Assembly (NCBI RefSeq): GCF_018282095.1
Contig: NZ_CP074126.1
Location: 3,390,341 to 3,454,340, forward strand
Source: Pseudovibrio brasiliensis
GTDB lineage: Bacteria > Pseudomonadota > Alphaproteobacteria > Rhizobiales > Stappiaceae
Direction of reading: 5' to 3'
Length of the DNA: 64,000 bases
The translations under genes and the position numbers were made by a program. The notes beneath the pieces are model-generated. The model searched no databases. It was not told the origin of the DNA and saw nothing but the letters and a program-made list of their open reading frames with translations. Shown here piece by piece: positions 27,794-36,317 of the stretch. The stretch's first letter is position 1. Every line of letters starts with the position of its first letter.

Positions 27794-28102
27794 ATGTGCT
27801 CATCAACGGGCTCGGCCAAACCGACAGTCTTGATCGAGAATGACCGTGTCAGAGTAACTGAATGGCGATTTAAGCAGCAGGGAGACAACACCGGCTGGCA
27901 TCGCCATTCCTACGACTACATCGTCGTTCCGCTCTTTACCGGCACGTTAGAGATCGATCTGGGAGATGGAGAAAAAATGGAAGCCGCCATGCAAAACGGC
28001 ATCCCCTACTTCAGAGAGACTGGCGTTGAGCACGATGTCATCAACGCCAACACCTTCGAATGCGCATTCGTAGAAATCGAACTGCTGGAAGCCCGAGGCT
28101 AA
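27794..28102 (+). CDS. Small cupin-domain protein
   Basis: A 102-residue single cupin. The metal-binding motif is GWHRHSYDYIVVPL (near residue 34) with a second histidine in GVEHDVIN. AAGGAG is placed three to eight bases before the ATG at 27794, which is preferred to the in-frame ATG at 27764 that lacks such a site. It lies 90 bases after the dehydrogenase-like gene and may be co-transcribed. Small cupins of this kind may be enzymes or ligand sensors; no specific role can be assigned. Confidence 0.75.
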   Translation: MCSSTGSAKPTVLIENDRVRVTEWRFKQQGDNTGWHRHSYDYIVVPLFTGTLEIDLGDGEKMEAAMQNGIPYFRETGVEHDVINANTFECAFVEIELLEARG

Positions 28103-28108
28103 TCCCGC

Positions 28109-28894
28109 TTAATTGCCCGCCGCCTCGGCCTTCGCAGGAGCGACAGCAGCGACCTGTCTGTTGCCAGCAGTTTCCTGAGTGTTCAGCTCAGCGCGCTTGG
28201 CAGCCGCCTTGGAGCGCGGAATGCGACCAACGGTGTTAACCGACCAGCTGGCGATCTGAGAAAGCACATTATCTGAAGCCGCGTTCAGCGCCGGGATGGC
28301 ATCCGTTACAGTATCACCCGTTGTCGGAACACTTGCCGCAAACACGCGCATGCCGATGGAGCGTCCGTCACGATCATCCACGATGCGAGCAGCCACTTCC
28401 ACATACGCCTTGTCACCACCGTCTACCTGCAGCTCAAAGGCCCGCAGAGTGGTTTGCAGTTGGTAGTCGATCAGAAGACCCTGCCCCGGTTGGGAAACAC
28501 CACGCAGCTTGCCAGTGTTCTCCAGCGTCTCAACAAGCTTAGCCTGGAAGACGCGTGGCAGCGTGTCTGTCCACGCCACTTTCGGGAAGTACGAGTAAAT
28601 CGGGCCACCGCCCTGTGTCACCGCAATGTTGCTCGTATCCAACGCCTGCAAAGCAACCGGCGTTGCAACAAGCACTTGATAGTCGGAAGCTCTCACTTTG
28701 ACAGGAACATCGCGCGGCGCAGTCAAACCATACAGGGCTTCAGGGCCACTTGCCCCACACCCTGCCAGACCACCCAGCAGAACGGCACCAACAACCAATT
28801 TTTTAAGTGTCGAACCGAACACGCCGAGCTCCAGCTTACTGCCATTGGCAACCCGTGGGTTTTCGAGTCGCTTCCCTATAGTTTTGTCAAACAT
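28109..28894 (-). CDS. MCE-transporter auxiliary lipoprotein (PqiC/ABC-type auxiliary family)
   Basis: A 261-residue predicted lipoprotein with lipobox LAGC (Cys46). It follows an MCE gene, and its fold signature (YQVLVATPVALQALDTSNIAV, then VFQAKLVETLENTG) is that of the auxiliary lipoprotein of MlaEFD-like phospholipid transporters, thought to sit at the outer membrane and receive the MCE tunnel. The ATG at 28894 lies ten bases after the MCE stop; earlier in-frame starts overlap that gene. The N-region before the hydrophobic stretch is unusually long. Last gene of the four-gene operon. Confidence 0.82.
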   Translation of the reverse strand: MFDKTIGKRLENPRVANGSKLELGVFGSTLKKLVVGAVLLGGLAGCGASGPEALYGLTAPRDVPVKVRASDYQVLVATPVALQALDTSNIAVTQGGGPIYSYFPKVAWTDTLPRVFQAKLVETLENTGKLRGVSQPGQGLLIDYQLQTTLRAFELQVDGGDKAYVEVAARIVDDRDGRSIGMRVFAASVPTTGDTVTDAIPALNAASDNVLSQIASWSVNTVGRIPRSKAAAKRAELNTQETAGNRQVAAVAPAKAEAAGN

Positions 28895-28904
28895 TTCCAA
28901 AAAC

Positions 28905-30842
28905 TCAACGCCGCTGCGCCCCATTAAATACAGGTGTGTCCGATCCGCCAAAAATCACACGATTTGGGTTGCGGTCAAAATTATTCACGGCCCGTCGAAT
29001 TTCAATAAGTGTCTGGTTTAACTGCTGCATTGCCGCAGTAAAGTCCTGTCCGCCTTGCTGGCTCAATTTCAACAGGGCCAGCGAAATTGGCTCTGCCCGC
29101 TTAGCAAAAGCGTCTGCAACCTTGCGAATGGAAGCCGCTGCATCGGTCGCTTCTTTGATGAAGCCCTGTCCGTCAGCAGAAACCATGCCGTCCACTTTCT
29201 CCAAAATGGTGTTCACACGCACAGAAGCAGCATTCAGATTTGTGGCAATGCTCTTCGCCTGGTCAATCACCTTATCAACGTCAGGAACCTTCTTCTTCAG
29301 TTCCGTTGTCATGTCGTTGACGGACTTGGCAGCATTGCCGATCTCATCAATCGCCTTGGAAAGTTCAGGTGTCTTTTCAGCCAGTGTCGTCGCAACCTTG
29401 TCCGCTGAAGCCACAATGTTGGAGACCTTGGCCGGATCAATCGCTTCCACAATACCGTTGGTGTTGGAGATCAGCGTATTGGCGTTATCCATGGTCTCGC
29501 TCAGCTGATCAGAGGCCGCACTCAGGTTGGTTCCAACCTCGCGTGCAGAAACGATCACGCTGTCGATCTCTTTGTTACGCCCGGCAATCGTGTTGCTCAC
29601 CTCACGAATGTTGGCCGTCGCAGCCCCCGCATCATCAATGGCTTTCGCGATCACCTGATCCTTGTCAGAAAGTGTCTTGGTCACCTTCTCAACCGAGGTC
29701 ACAATGCTGCTGACCTGATCAGACTTCACCATGCTCAGGATGCGGTTGGCGTTTTGAGTGGTCAGTACAATCTCGTTGGAAGCTGTCTCTGCATTCTTCA
29801 CAATGCGGTCGATCGCTTCCTTGTTCTTGGTCAGCTCAACAGTCAGCTCACGCGCATTCTCAGCAACAACAGAAGCAGAGGACAGCATGGTGTTGATGTC
29901 CCCACGGCGCTCCGTCAGCACCCCGCCCAGATCCGAGGCGCCTTTCAGAATGCGCCCGACTTCCTCAGGCTTGACCGCAGCAATCACCTTCTCCAGCTGC
30001 TCCAGCTCATCATTCAGCTCTGTGGTGAAGTTCACCAGCTGATCAGAAGCCAGCTTGCCATTGGCGATGATCTCACCAACACCATCTGTAGAAGCCGACA
30101 GCTTGTTGGTCATGCTCTCCACATTGGTGACGATCTGACCCAGCTTATCCGGTGGTACATTCGCCAGCAGGTCATCTCCGCGATCCACCAGATTACCGAT
30201 CTTGCCGGAAAGCCCGGTCAGTGCCTTGCTGGTCTCAGTCACGCCGGAAAGGAAATCATCCACGCCCTTGGCATTATTAGCCAGCGCCTGCGTGAAGACC
30301 TCAACGTTCTGAATTGTTTTCTGTACATCCGGTTGGGCGTTCATCACCAGCTCATCAATATGCGTCAGCGTAGAATCCGCCTTGCGCATGATGTCTTTGG
30401 CCCCTTCCAACAGATCCTCAAACTGAGATCTGCGGGCATACATCACCGGAACAGTATCAGTCGCTTTGGAGAACAGCGGCGGAGACTCCGAAGACCCACC
30501 AGATAGATCCACATAAGCAACACCCGTCAGCCCCGTAAACCCAAGAGAAGCAACCGTATCACGGCGCAGAGGAGCATTGGCATCAACACGCACAGTCGCC
30601 ACAACAAGCTTCGGATTTTCAGCATCATACGTGAGCGCACTCACGTCACCGATTTTGATACCGTTAAACAGCACCTGACCACCAATCGGCAGGCCGGTCA
30701 CAGCGCCGGGAAAGATAATCTTGATATCACGACGGCTCGAGCGATCACCCGCGCTCAAGAGCCAGAACGTAAACAGAAAGGCGATGCCAACAACAGTTAG
30801 AACGAATGCACCGATAGCGATATTATTTGCGCGGGTTTCCAT
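28905..30842 (-). CDS. MlaD/MCE-domain substrate-binding protein
   Basis: A 645-residue inner-membrane-anchored periplasmic protein. One transmembrane helix (about 8-30) is followed by an MCE domain (about 38-115, with IFPGAVTGLPIGGQVLFNGIKIGDV and GLTGVAYVDL) and then roughly 450 residues of alpha-helical repeats. MCE proteins form hexameric tubes for lipid passage between the membranes; the long helical part could form a needle like that of LetB/PqiB-type or mycobacterial MCE systems. Spacing to the ATPase gene is nine bases. The family is certain; the lipid is not known. Confidence 0.9.
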   Translation of the reverse strand: METRANNIAIGAFVLTVVGIAFLFTFWLLSAGDRSSRRDIKIIFPGAVTGLPIGGQVLFNGIKIGDVSALTYDAENPKLVVATVRVDANAPLRRDTVASLGFTGLTGVAYVDLSGGSSESPPLFSKATDTVPVMYARRSQFEDLLEGAKDIMRKADSTLTHIDELVMNAQPDVQKTIQNVEVFTQALANNAKGVDDFLSGVTETSKALTGLSGKIGNLVDRGDDLLANVPPDKLGQIVTNVESMTNKLSASTDGVGEIIANGKLASDQLVNFTTELNDELEQLEKVIAAVKPEEVGRILKGASDLGGVLTERRGDINTMLSSASVVAENARELTVELTKNKEAIDRIVKNAETASNEIVLTTQNANRILSMVKSDQVSSIVTSVEKVTKTLSDKDQVIAKAIDDAGAATANIREVSNTIAGRNKEIDSVIVSAREVGTNLSAASDQLSETMDNANTLISNTNGIVEAIDPAKVSNIVASADKVATTLAEKTPELSKAIDEIGNAAKSVNDMTTELKKKVPDVDKVIDQAKSIATNLNAASVRVNTILEKVDGMVSADGQGFIKEATDAAASIRKVADAFAKRAEPISLALLKLSQQGGQDFTAAMQQLNQTLIEIRRAVNNFDRNPNRVIFGGSDTPVFNGAQRR

Positions 30843-30851
30843 GCATCCTCC

Positions 30852-31667
30852 TCACACCCGATTGAGGGCACGCGCCCCACGGAAATAGGACTTAACCCAA
30901 GGGTGCTCCACCTGCATCATATCCTCAATGGTTCCTTCAACCAAAACCTTGCGTTCACCCAGCACGGCAATACGATCACAAATACTATGAAGACTATCCA
31001 GATCATGGGTGACCATGTAAACCGTAAGTCCCAGAGTGTCTTTCAGTTTTACAATAAGATCATCAAAATCAGCCGCCCCGATCGGATCCAGACCGGAAGT
31101 GGGCTCATCTAAAAACAAAAGATCAGGATCCAGCGACAGTGATCGCGCCAGCGCAGCCCTTTTGATCATACCGCCGGAAAGCTCAGAAGGCAGCTTGTCT
31201 GCTGCATCCAGAGGCAACCCAACCATCTCAATCTTCAGCAGTGCCAGCTCATCCCGCAGCCGCGGAGAAAGCTTCAGATGCTCGCGCATCGGCACCTGCA
31301 CATTCTGCTTCACCGTCAGCGAGGAAAACAACGCTCCCTGCTGAAACAACACACCCCAGCGCTGCTCAATTTCACGGCGCATGGAATCCGTGGCTTCATC
31401 AAAATCCTGTCCAAACACCTCAATGGTACCGGAACGCCGCCCTGTCAGGCCCAGCACAGCACGCATGAGCACGGACTTACCCATGCCCGATGCGCCAACA
31501 AAGCCAAGCACTTCGCCGCGATACACATCAAGGTTCAGGTTCTCCAGAACAAGCTTATTGCCAAAGCCAACGGTAATATCCCGAACCCGAAGCAGCACTT
31601 CCCGATCATCAGCAGATTGGTGACCCGAGCCTGATCCATTCATCGGCCCTGTTTGCCCTTGTCCCAT
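30852..31667 (-). CDS. MlaF-family ABC transporter ATPase
   Basis: A 271-residue cytoplasmic ATPase that powers the MCE transporter. Walker A is GASGMGKS (58-65), the signature LSGGMIKRAALARSL, Walker B LLFLDEPTSGLDP and the H-loop VTHD. It lies five bases after the permease gene and nine before the MCE gene. An alternative ATG eight codons in has a better ribosome binding site (CAGGG), so the N-terminus is uncertain. Confidence 0.92.
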   Translation of the reverse strand: MGQGQTGPMNGSGSGHQSADDREVLLRVRDITVGFGNKLVLENLNLDVYRGEVLGFVGASGMGKSVLMRAVLGLTGRRSGTIEVFGQDFDEATDSMRREIEQRWGVLFQQGALFSSLTVKQNVQVPMREHLKLSPRLRDELALLKIEMVGLPLDAADKLPSELSGGMIKRAALARSLSLDPDLLFLDEPTSGLDPIGAADFDDLIVKLKDTLGLTVYMVTHDLDSLHSICDRIAVLGERKVLVEGTIEDMMQVEHPWVKSYFRGARALNRV

Positions 31668-31672
31668 ACTGG

Positions 31673-32821
31673 TTAAAACCCGATAGACGCGAAGAACACA
31701 GCAAAAACTCCATCCACCACGATGACCATAAAAATAGATTTCACAACAGAAACAGTCGTATGACGCCCAAGCGACTCCGATGAGCCCTCAACCTTCATAC
31801 CTTCCATGCATGCAATAAGCCCGATGATCAGCGCCATAAACGGCGCCTTCACAATGCCGACCATCAGTGTATCAACAGTAACAGCAGCCTGCAGTTGTGC
31901 AATAAAGGAATGGGGCACAATGCCCAGATACCACCAGCAAGTCAGCCCGGCCCCGAACAAAGCCGCGATATTCGCCAGAAACACAAGGATCGGCAGGGCA
32001 ATCATCAGTGCGACCAGACGCGGCAGGATCAGAACTTCCGTCACCCGCAAACCGGTCACCTGAAGCGCATCAATCTCTTCCTGCATCTTCATGGAACCCA
32101 GCTCAGCGGTGTAGGCAGAACCAGACCGGCCAGCCACCATAATGGCGGTCAAAATAACGCCGATCTCTCGCAGCACCAGAATACCGGAAAGATCCACCAC
32201 GAAGATCTCAGCCCCAAACTGCTTCAGATAAAACCCGCCCTGCTGCGCGATGATGCCGCCGATCAAAAAGCTCATCAGACACACAATCGGCACCGCGCCC
32301 ATACAGGAGCGCTGAAACTGAACACCGATGGAGATAGGTCGCAAACGGCTTGGATGGGTCGCAGCAGCCGTAATCGTCGCTGTCAGGCTGCCAAGCATGG
32401 CCAGAACATCGCGCGTATCACGCCCTAGCTGACGAGTCGCTTCACCTACGGCTTCGAGGTAATTGACGAAAGAGTTACCAGAGTGTTCTTCGGTTGGATT
32501 ATCAACTTCTTGCCGGTCAACCTCTTTCAGCAGGATGTCGAAACGCTCGTCTTCATAGAGAAACCTGACCTCTCGGCCCTGCTCCGCCTGCTCCATCTGG
32601 AATCGCTGCAGCAGCCAGGCACCAGCGGTGTCGAGAAAACTAACCGCCTTTAAATCCACGCAAATTACAGAGTGAGTGAGAGACGCTGCCACCTGATTGA
32701 TGAGATTTTCGCAAGAGGCTCCTTGCCGGATGCCCCAGGCACCGGAAGCCGTAAGCAAAAGTAACGCCCCGTCTTCAGCAGTTACCAGGTCCGGCGCATC
32801 CATTTTATCAGTCAGCTTCAT
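31673..32821 (-). CDS. MlaE-family ABC permease with N-terminal STAS-like domain
   Basis: A 382-residue protein. Residues about 8-100 form a STAS-like domain (GALLLLTASGAWGI, then VICVDLKAVSFLDTAGAWLL), normally a separate MlaB protein, here fused to the permease. The MlaE part has about five or six membrane helices and conserved SFLIGGIIAQQG and MVAGRSGSAYTAELGSMKMQEEIDAL. The ATG at 32821 is chosen over the upstream start at 32902. First gene of the operon permease-ATPase-MCE-lipoprotein, divergent from dgcN with a 108-base shared promoter region. Confidence 0.9.
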   Translation of the reverse strand: MKLTDKMDAPDLVTAEDGALLLLTASGAWGIRQGASCENLINQVAASLTHSVICVDLKAVSFLDTAGAWLLQRFQMEQAEQGREVRFLYEDERFDILLKEVDRQEVDNPTEEHSGNSFVNYLEAVGEATRQLGRDTRDVLAMLGSLTATITAAATHPSRLRPISIGVQFQRSCMGAVPIVCLMSFLIGGIIAQQGGFYLKQFGAEIFVVDLSGILVLREIGVILTAIMVAGRSGSAYTAELGSMKMQEEIDALQVTGLRVTEVLILPRLVALMIALPILVFLANIAALFGAGLTCWWYLGIVPHSFIAQLQAAVTVDTLMVGIVKAPFMALIIGLIACMEGMKVEGSSESLGRHTTVSVVKSIFMVIVVDGVFAVFFASIGF

Positions 32822-32929
32822 CTCGGGACCCTGCGCCCTATAATCCAAAAATCCTATTGATCCTATACAGGTTTCTGTAGTGTGTCGTCTAGTAATCCTC
32901 ATTCAGCCACAAGTACAACGGATAAAAAA

Positions 32930-33943
32930 ATGTCTATTTCTAAGCCATATCTATTATTTCTTGGGGACGTAAAAGACGAGCTCGCAGCAAAAACTGCGCA
33001 TGGCGTACTTGATTGGCGACCGGAGTGGTGTCTGGGTCAAATTACACTTCCTGGCTGCAAAGCCCACACCAGTCTTCCCGAAATGAGCCTGACTGAAGCG
33101 TCTGAAGCTGGCGCCAAAACCATGGTGATTGGCTGCGTGAATGCAGGCGGTGTTCTGCCGGACCATTGGATCGCCACCATCGTTGATGCACTCAACAATG
33201 GCTTTGATATTGCAGCGGGCCTGCATATCCAGCTCGGCAGTATTCCAGCGATTGCGGAAGCCGCCGCAAAGAACAACCGCAAGCTCCATGATCTACGCTT
33301 CACCGACCTCACCTTTCCAACGGGCAAAGGCGACAAGCGCTCCGGCAAACGTCTGCTCACCGTTGGTACCGATTGCTCCGTTGGCAAAAAGTACAGCGCA
33401 ATTGCCCTCCAGCGTGGCTTGGCGGAACGCAACATCAGCTCAGACTTCTGTGCCACCGGCCAAACCGGTATCCTGATCGCCGAGCGCGGCATCGCCATCG
33501 ACTCCGTTATTTCAGACTTCATCTCTGGCGCCGCGGAATACATCAGCCCAGCCACCGAAGACGACCACTGGGATGTGATCGAAGGTCAGGGCTCCCTGTT
33601 GCACCCGTCCTTTGCAGGCGTCTCTCTGGGTCTGCTCCACGGCTCACAGCCAGATGCCTTCGTGGTTTGCCATGAGCCAACCCGCTCCACCATGCGCGGC
33701 GTCTCAACACCAATCCCATCCATTCAGGAAATCATCGATCTGAACGTACAATTTGGCCGCCTGACAAACCCGGACATCCGCTGTGTCGGCCTTGCCATCA
33801 ACACCATGATGCTTTCTGAGAATCATGCAAAAAACCTGATTGAAGAGCTGAGCGAAGAGCATAAACTGCCCGCAACTGATCCTGTCCGCTTTGGGACTGA
33901 TCCAATCATTGATCATATTTGCGCGGAGTTTAAACTGGTTTGA
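32930..33943 (+). CDS. dgcN: DgcN, D-glutamate N-acetyltransferase (DUF1611 family)
   Basis: A 337-residue cytoplasmic protein of the DUF1611 family, with a P-loop-like GTDCSVGKK (146-154). In marine proteobacteria DgcN acetylates D-glutamate to N-acetyl-D-glutamate, which DgcA then epimerises, allowing growth on D-glutamate. The assignment rests on family resemblance and on the adjacent DgcA-like gene. The ATG at 32930 is preferred to a GTG at 32882. It overlaps dgcA by four bases. The LysR/DgcR-type regulator reported for such clusters is not next to it. Confidence 0.82.
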   Translation: MSISKPYLLFLGDVKDELAAKTAHGVLDWRPEWCLGQITLPGCKAHTSLPEMSLTEASEAGAKTMVIGCVNAGGVLPDHWIATIVDALNNGFDIAAGLHIQLGSIPAIAEAAAKNNRKLHDLRFTDLTFPTGKGDKRSGKRLLTVGTDCSVGKKYSAIALQRGLAERNISSDFCATGQTGILIAERGIAIDSVISDFISGAAEYISPATEDDHWDVIEGQGSLLHPSFAGVSLGLLHGSQPDAFVVCHEPTRSTMRGVSTPIPSIQEIIDLNVQFGRLTNPDIRCVGLAINTMMLSENHAKNLIEELSEEHKLPATDPVRFGTDPIIDHICAEFKLV

Positions 33944-34923
33944 CCTGTCGCCTATCTATTGAAGCTGAAACATTCCCAATTGCGGGAAGCTTTACCATTG
34001 CCCGCGGTTCCCGAACCGAGGTGAACGTTGTCACCGCCAGCCTCACACAGGATGGCCTCACCGGTCGCGGCGAGTGTGTCCCTTATCCCCGTTACGGAGA
34101 GAGCGTTGAAAGCGTCACCGCGCAGATTGAAGCCGCCCGCACTGCTATTGAAGCTGGTGTCTCCATTGAAGAGCTGCAAAGCCTTATCCCGGCAGGTGCT
34201 GCCCGCAATGCCGTGGATTGCGCCCTCTGGGATCTGACGGCCAAACGCCAGAACACCTCCGTAGCTGAACTGGTCGGCATCAAGTCACAACGCATTCTGG
34301 AAACCGCCTACACCATCTCCGTGGGCATACCTGAGAAGATGGCTGAGGATGCAGCAAAAGCCGCTAGCCGCCCGCTCCTTAAGGTTAAGCTGGCAGGCGA
34401 TGGTGATGTGGAACGCATTGCAGCTGTCAGACAGGCAGCGCCAAACAGCAAGCTCATTGTCGACGCCAACGAAGGCTGGTCGGAAAGCAATCTGGAAGCC
34501 AATATCAAAGCCTGTCAGCAGGCAGGCGTTGGTCTGGTGGAGCAACCGCTACCAGCAGGCAAAGACGCTGTTCTGGCTGAGGTGGAGCACCTTATTCCAA
34601 TCTGTGCGGATGAAAGCCTGCACACCTCAAAAGATCTGGAAAGCCTGCGCGATCGCTACTCGGCGATCAACATCAAGATCGACAAGACCGGCGGCCTGAC
34701 AGAAGGCCTGAAGCTGCTGCGCAAAGCAGAAGAGATGGACTATGTCATCATGGTTGGCTGCATGCTAGCTACGTCTCTGGCCATGGCCCCTGCCATGCTG
34801 CTGGCGCAAAACGCTGACTTTGTAGATCTGGATGGACCACTGCTACTCGCGAAGGATCGCGACCATGCGATCCAGTTTGAAGGCAGTCTGATGCACCCTC
34901 CTTCCCCGCAACTCTGGGGTTAA
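33940..34923 (+). CDS. dgcA: DgcA, N-acetyl-D-glutamate racemase / dipeptide epimerase family
   Basis: A 327-residue enolase-superfamily enzyme of the Ala-Glu epimerase branch. Catalytic residues are visible: the K-x-K pair K148/K150 (LLKVKL), metal ligands D175 (VDANE), E201 (VEQPL) and D224 (CADES), and the opposing base K246 in INIKIDKTGG. With DgcN it would convert D-glutamate to N-acetyl-L-glutamate. The start is TTG at 33940, overlapping the dgcN stop (TTGA), so translation depends on coupling. A strong terminator follows. Confidence 0.85.
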   Translation: MTCRLSIEAETFPIAGSFTIARGSRTEVNVVTASLTQDGLTGRGECVPYPRYGESVESVTAQIEAARTAIEAGVSIEELQSLIPAGAARNAVDCALWDLTAKRQNTSVAELVGIKSQRILETAYTISVGIPEKMAEDAAKAASRPLLKVKLAGDGDVERIAAVRQAAPNSKLIVDANEGWSESNLEANIKACQQAGVGLVEQPLPAGKDAVLAEVEHLIPICADESLHTSKDLESLRDRYSAINIKIDKTGGLTEGLKLLRKAEEMDYVIMVGCMLATSLAMAPAMLLAQNADFVDLDGPLLLAKDRDHAIQFEGSLMHPPSPQLWG

Positions 34924-34930
34924 GATCAAG

Positions 34931-34962
34931 AAAAAGGCGGCTCTCTCAGAGGCCGCCTTTTT
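34931..34962. terminator. Bidirectional terminator between dgcA and MFS gene
   Basis: AAAAAGGCGGC and GCCGCCTTTTT form an 11-base stem with a 10-base loop, between two convergent genes. Confidence 0.9.
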
Positions 34963-34966
34963 CTTT

Positions 34967-36145
34967 TTAAACGCGCTTAGTCACAAACATCAGCGTCACC
35001 ACACCGGCGACACAGATACTTGCCATCAAATAGAAGGCGTAGGCCTGCTCAATCTCATAGAGCCAACCACTGGCAATGCCGCTCACGCCCATCACCACAC
35101 CAAAGGCAGTCTGAGAAAGCCCCTGCGCAGTGCCAAGCCGTTTGCTGGAAACCAGCTTGGACGTGTAGGCAACAAGCCCCAGGAACACCATACCGAAGCT
35201 GCCCGCATGCAGCAGCTGCAACAGCACAGCAGACCAGGTTTCAGTGGCATACGGGAACAGCAGCCAGCGAATGATACTCGCCACACCGCCGGTCACCATC
35301 AGACCCCACGCACCGAGATGGCGCATAAAGAACGAGCCCCACACGAAAATACCGATCTCCGCCAGCGTACCAAGCGCCCACAAGCCACCAACCATGGCAT
35401 CACTAATGCCAACGGACAGCCAGAAGATACTAGCGAAGGCATAGAGCGCGGAGAAGCTGCCCAGCAACAATCCGCCAGCCAGCACCACCAACAGAAATTG
35501 CGGATCACGCAGCTCTTCCGCTTTCCAGATGCTCTCTTTGGTGGAGCTGCGACTTTCAGAAGGCATGCCCGGCAGCAGAACAGATGTCAGCGCCAGTACA
35601 CCAAGGGCACCGACTGTCAGGAACAACAGCTCGGCAGGCTCACCAAAGGACAGATACCAACCACCAATCAGCGTGGCGACAACAAACGCAATGGAGCCCC
35701 ACGACCGCATCGGTCCATAATTGAGGCCAAGCGTATGCACGGTTTCATATGCGTATGCATCCTGCAACGGCTGAATGGGCGTGTAGAAAATGGAGAGGAA
35801 AATCACGAGGCCGATGACCACCCAGTAGTCACTGGAGTAGATCATGACCCAGAACGAGATCAGCGCAATCACACTGAACAGCGCCATGGAATGACGCCTG
35901 CGACCCGCCCGGTCAGAAATGCTCGTCATCACCGGAGTTGCAAAAATCCGGACGATATTCGGCAATGCGATAACAAATGCAATCTGCACAGGAGTGAAGT
36001 TAATATCCTCGAGAAAAAGAGGAAAATACGCAAGAAAGAATGCGTTCGCAAAATTGAACGCCGCAAACAGACCACTAACGCCTGTGGCGATCCAGAATAG
36101 ATTATGGGCTTTCCCTAAAGGGGAACTGCTTCTGGGCATAGTCAT
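34967..36145 (-). CDS. MFS transporter, HcaT-like (MFS_1_like)
   Basis: A 392-residue membrane protein with about 12 helices. The motif FLSIFYTPIQPLQDAYAYETV followed by YGPMRSWGSIAFVVATLIGG is characteristic of the 3-phenylpropionate transporter-like (HcaT/LacY-related) subgroup. It carries the usual SDRAGRRR loop between helices 2 and 3. The substrate cannot be named. Two in-frame ATGs (36145, 36139) are possible; neither has a clear ribosome binding site. Confidence 0.83.
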   Translation of the reverse strand: MTMPRSSSPLGKAHNLFWIATGVSGLFAAFNFANAFFLAYFPLFLEDINFTPVQIAFVIALPNIVRIFATPVMTSISDRAGRRRHSMALFSVIALISFWVMIYSSDYWVVIGLVIFLSIFYTPIQPLQDAYAYETVHTLGLNYGPMRSWGSIAFVVATLIGGWYLSFGEPAELLFLTVGALGVLALTSVLLPGMPSESRSSTKESIWKAEELRDPQFLLVVLAGGLLLGSFSALYAFASIFWLSVGISDAMVGGLWALGTLAEIGIFVWGSFFMRHLGAWGLMVTGGVASIIRWLLFPYATETWSAVLLQLLHAGSFGMVFLGLVAYTSKLVSSKRLGTAQGLSQTAFGVVMGVSGIASGWLYEIEQAYAFYLMASICVAGVVTLMFVTKRV

Positions 36146-36317
36146 TGGAAAACACTACAAATGGGGGTGGAGAGTACCCACAAATAAGGATGGGAAGGGA
36201 TACTCCTATTACTTGTGCTAATAGGGACTATCCAAATCAATGTAAACCAATTATTAGCCGTAGGATCTGTTATATAAACTTGTAGTATATTCTTAGTTAG
36301 TTATGAAGGAGCCACTT

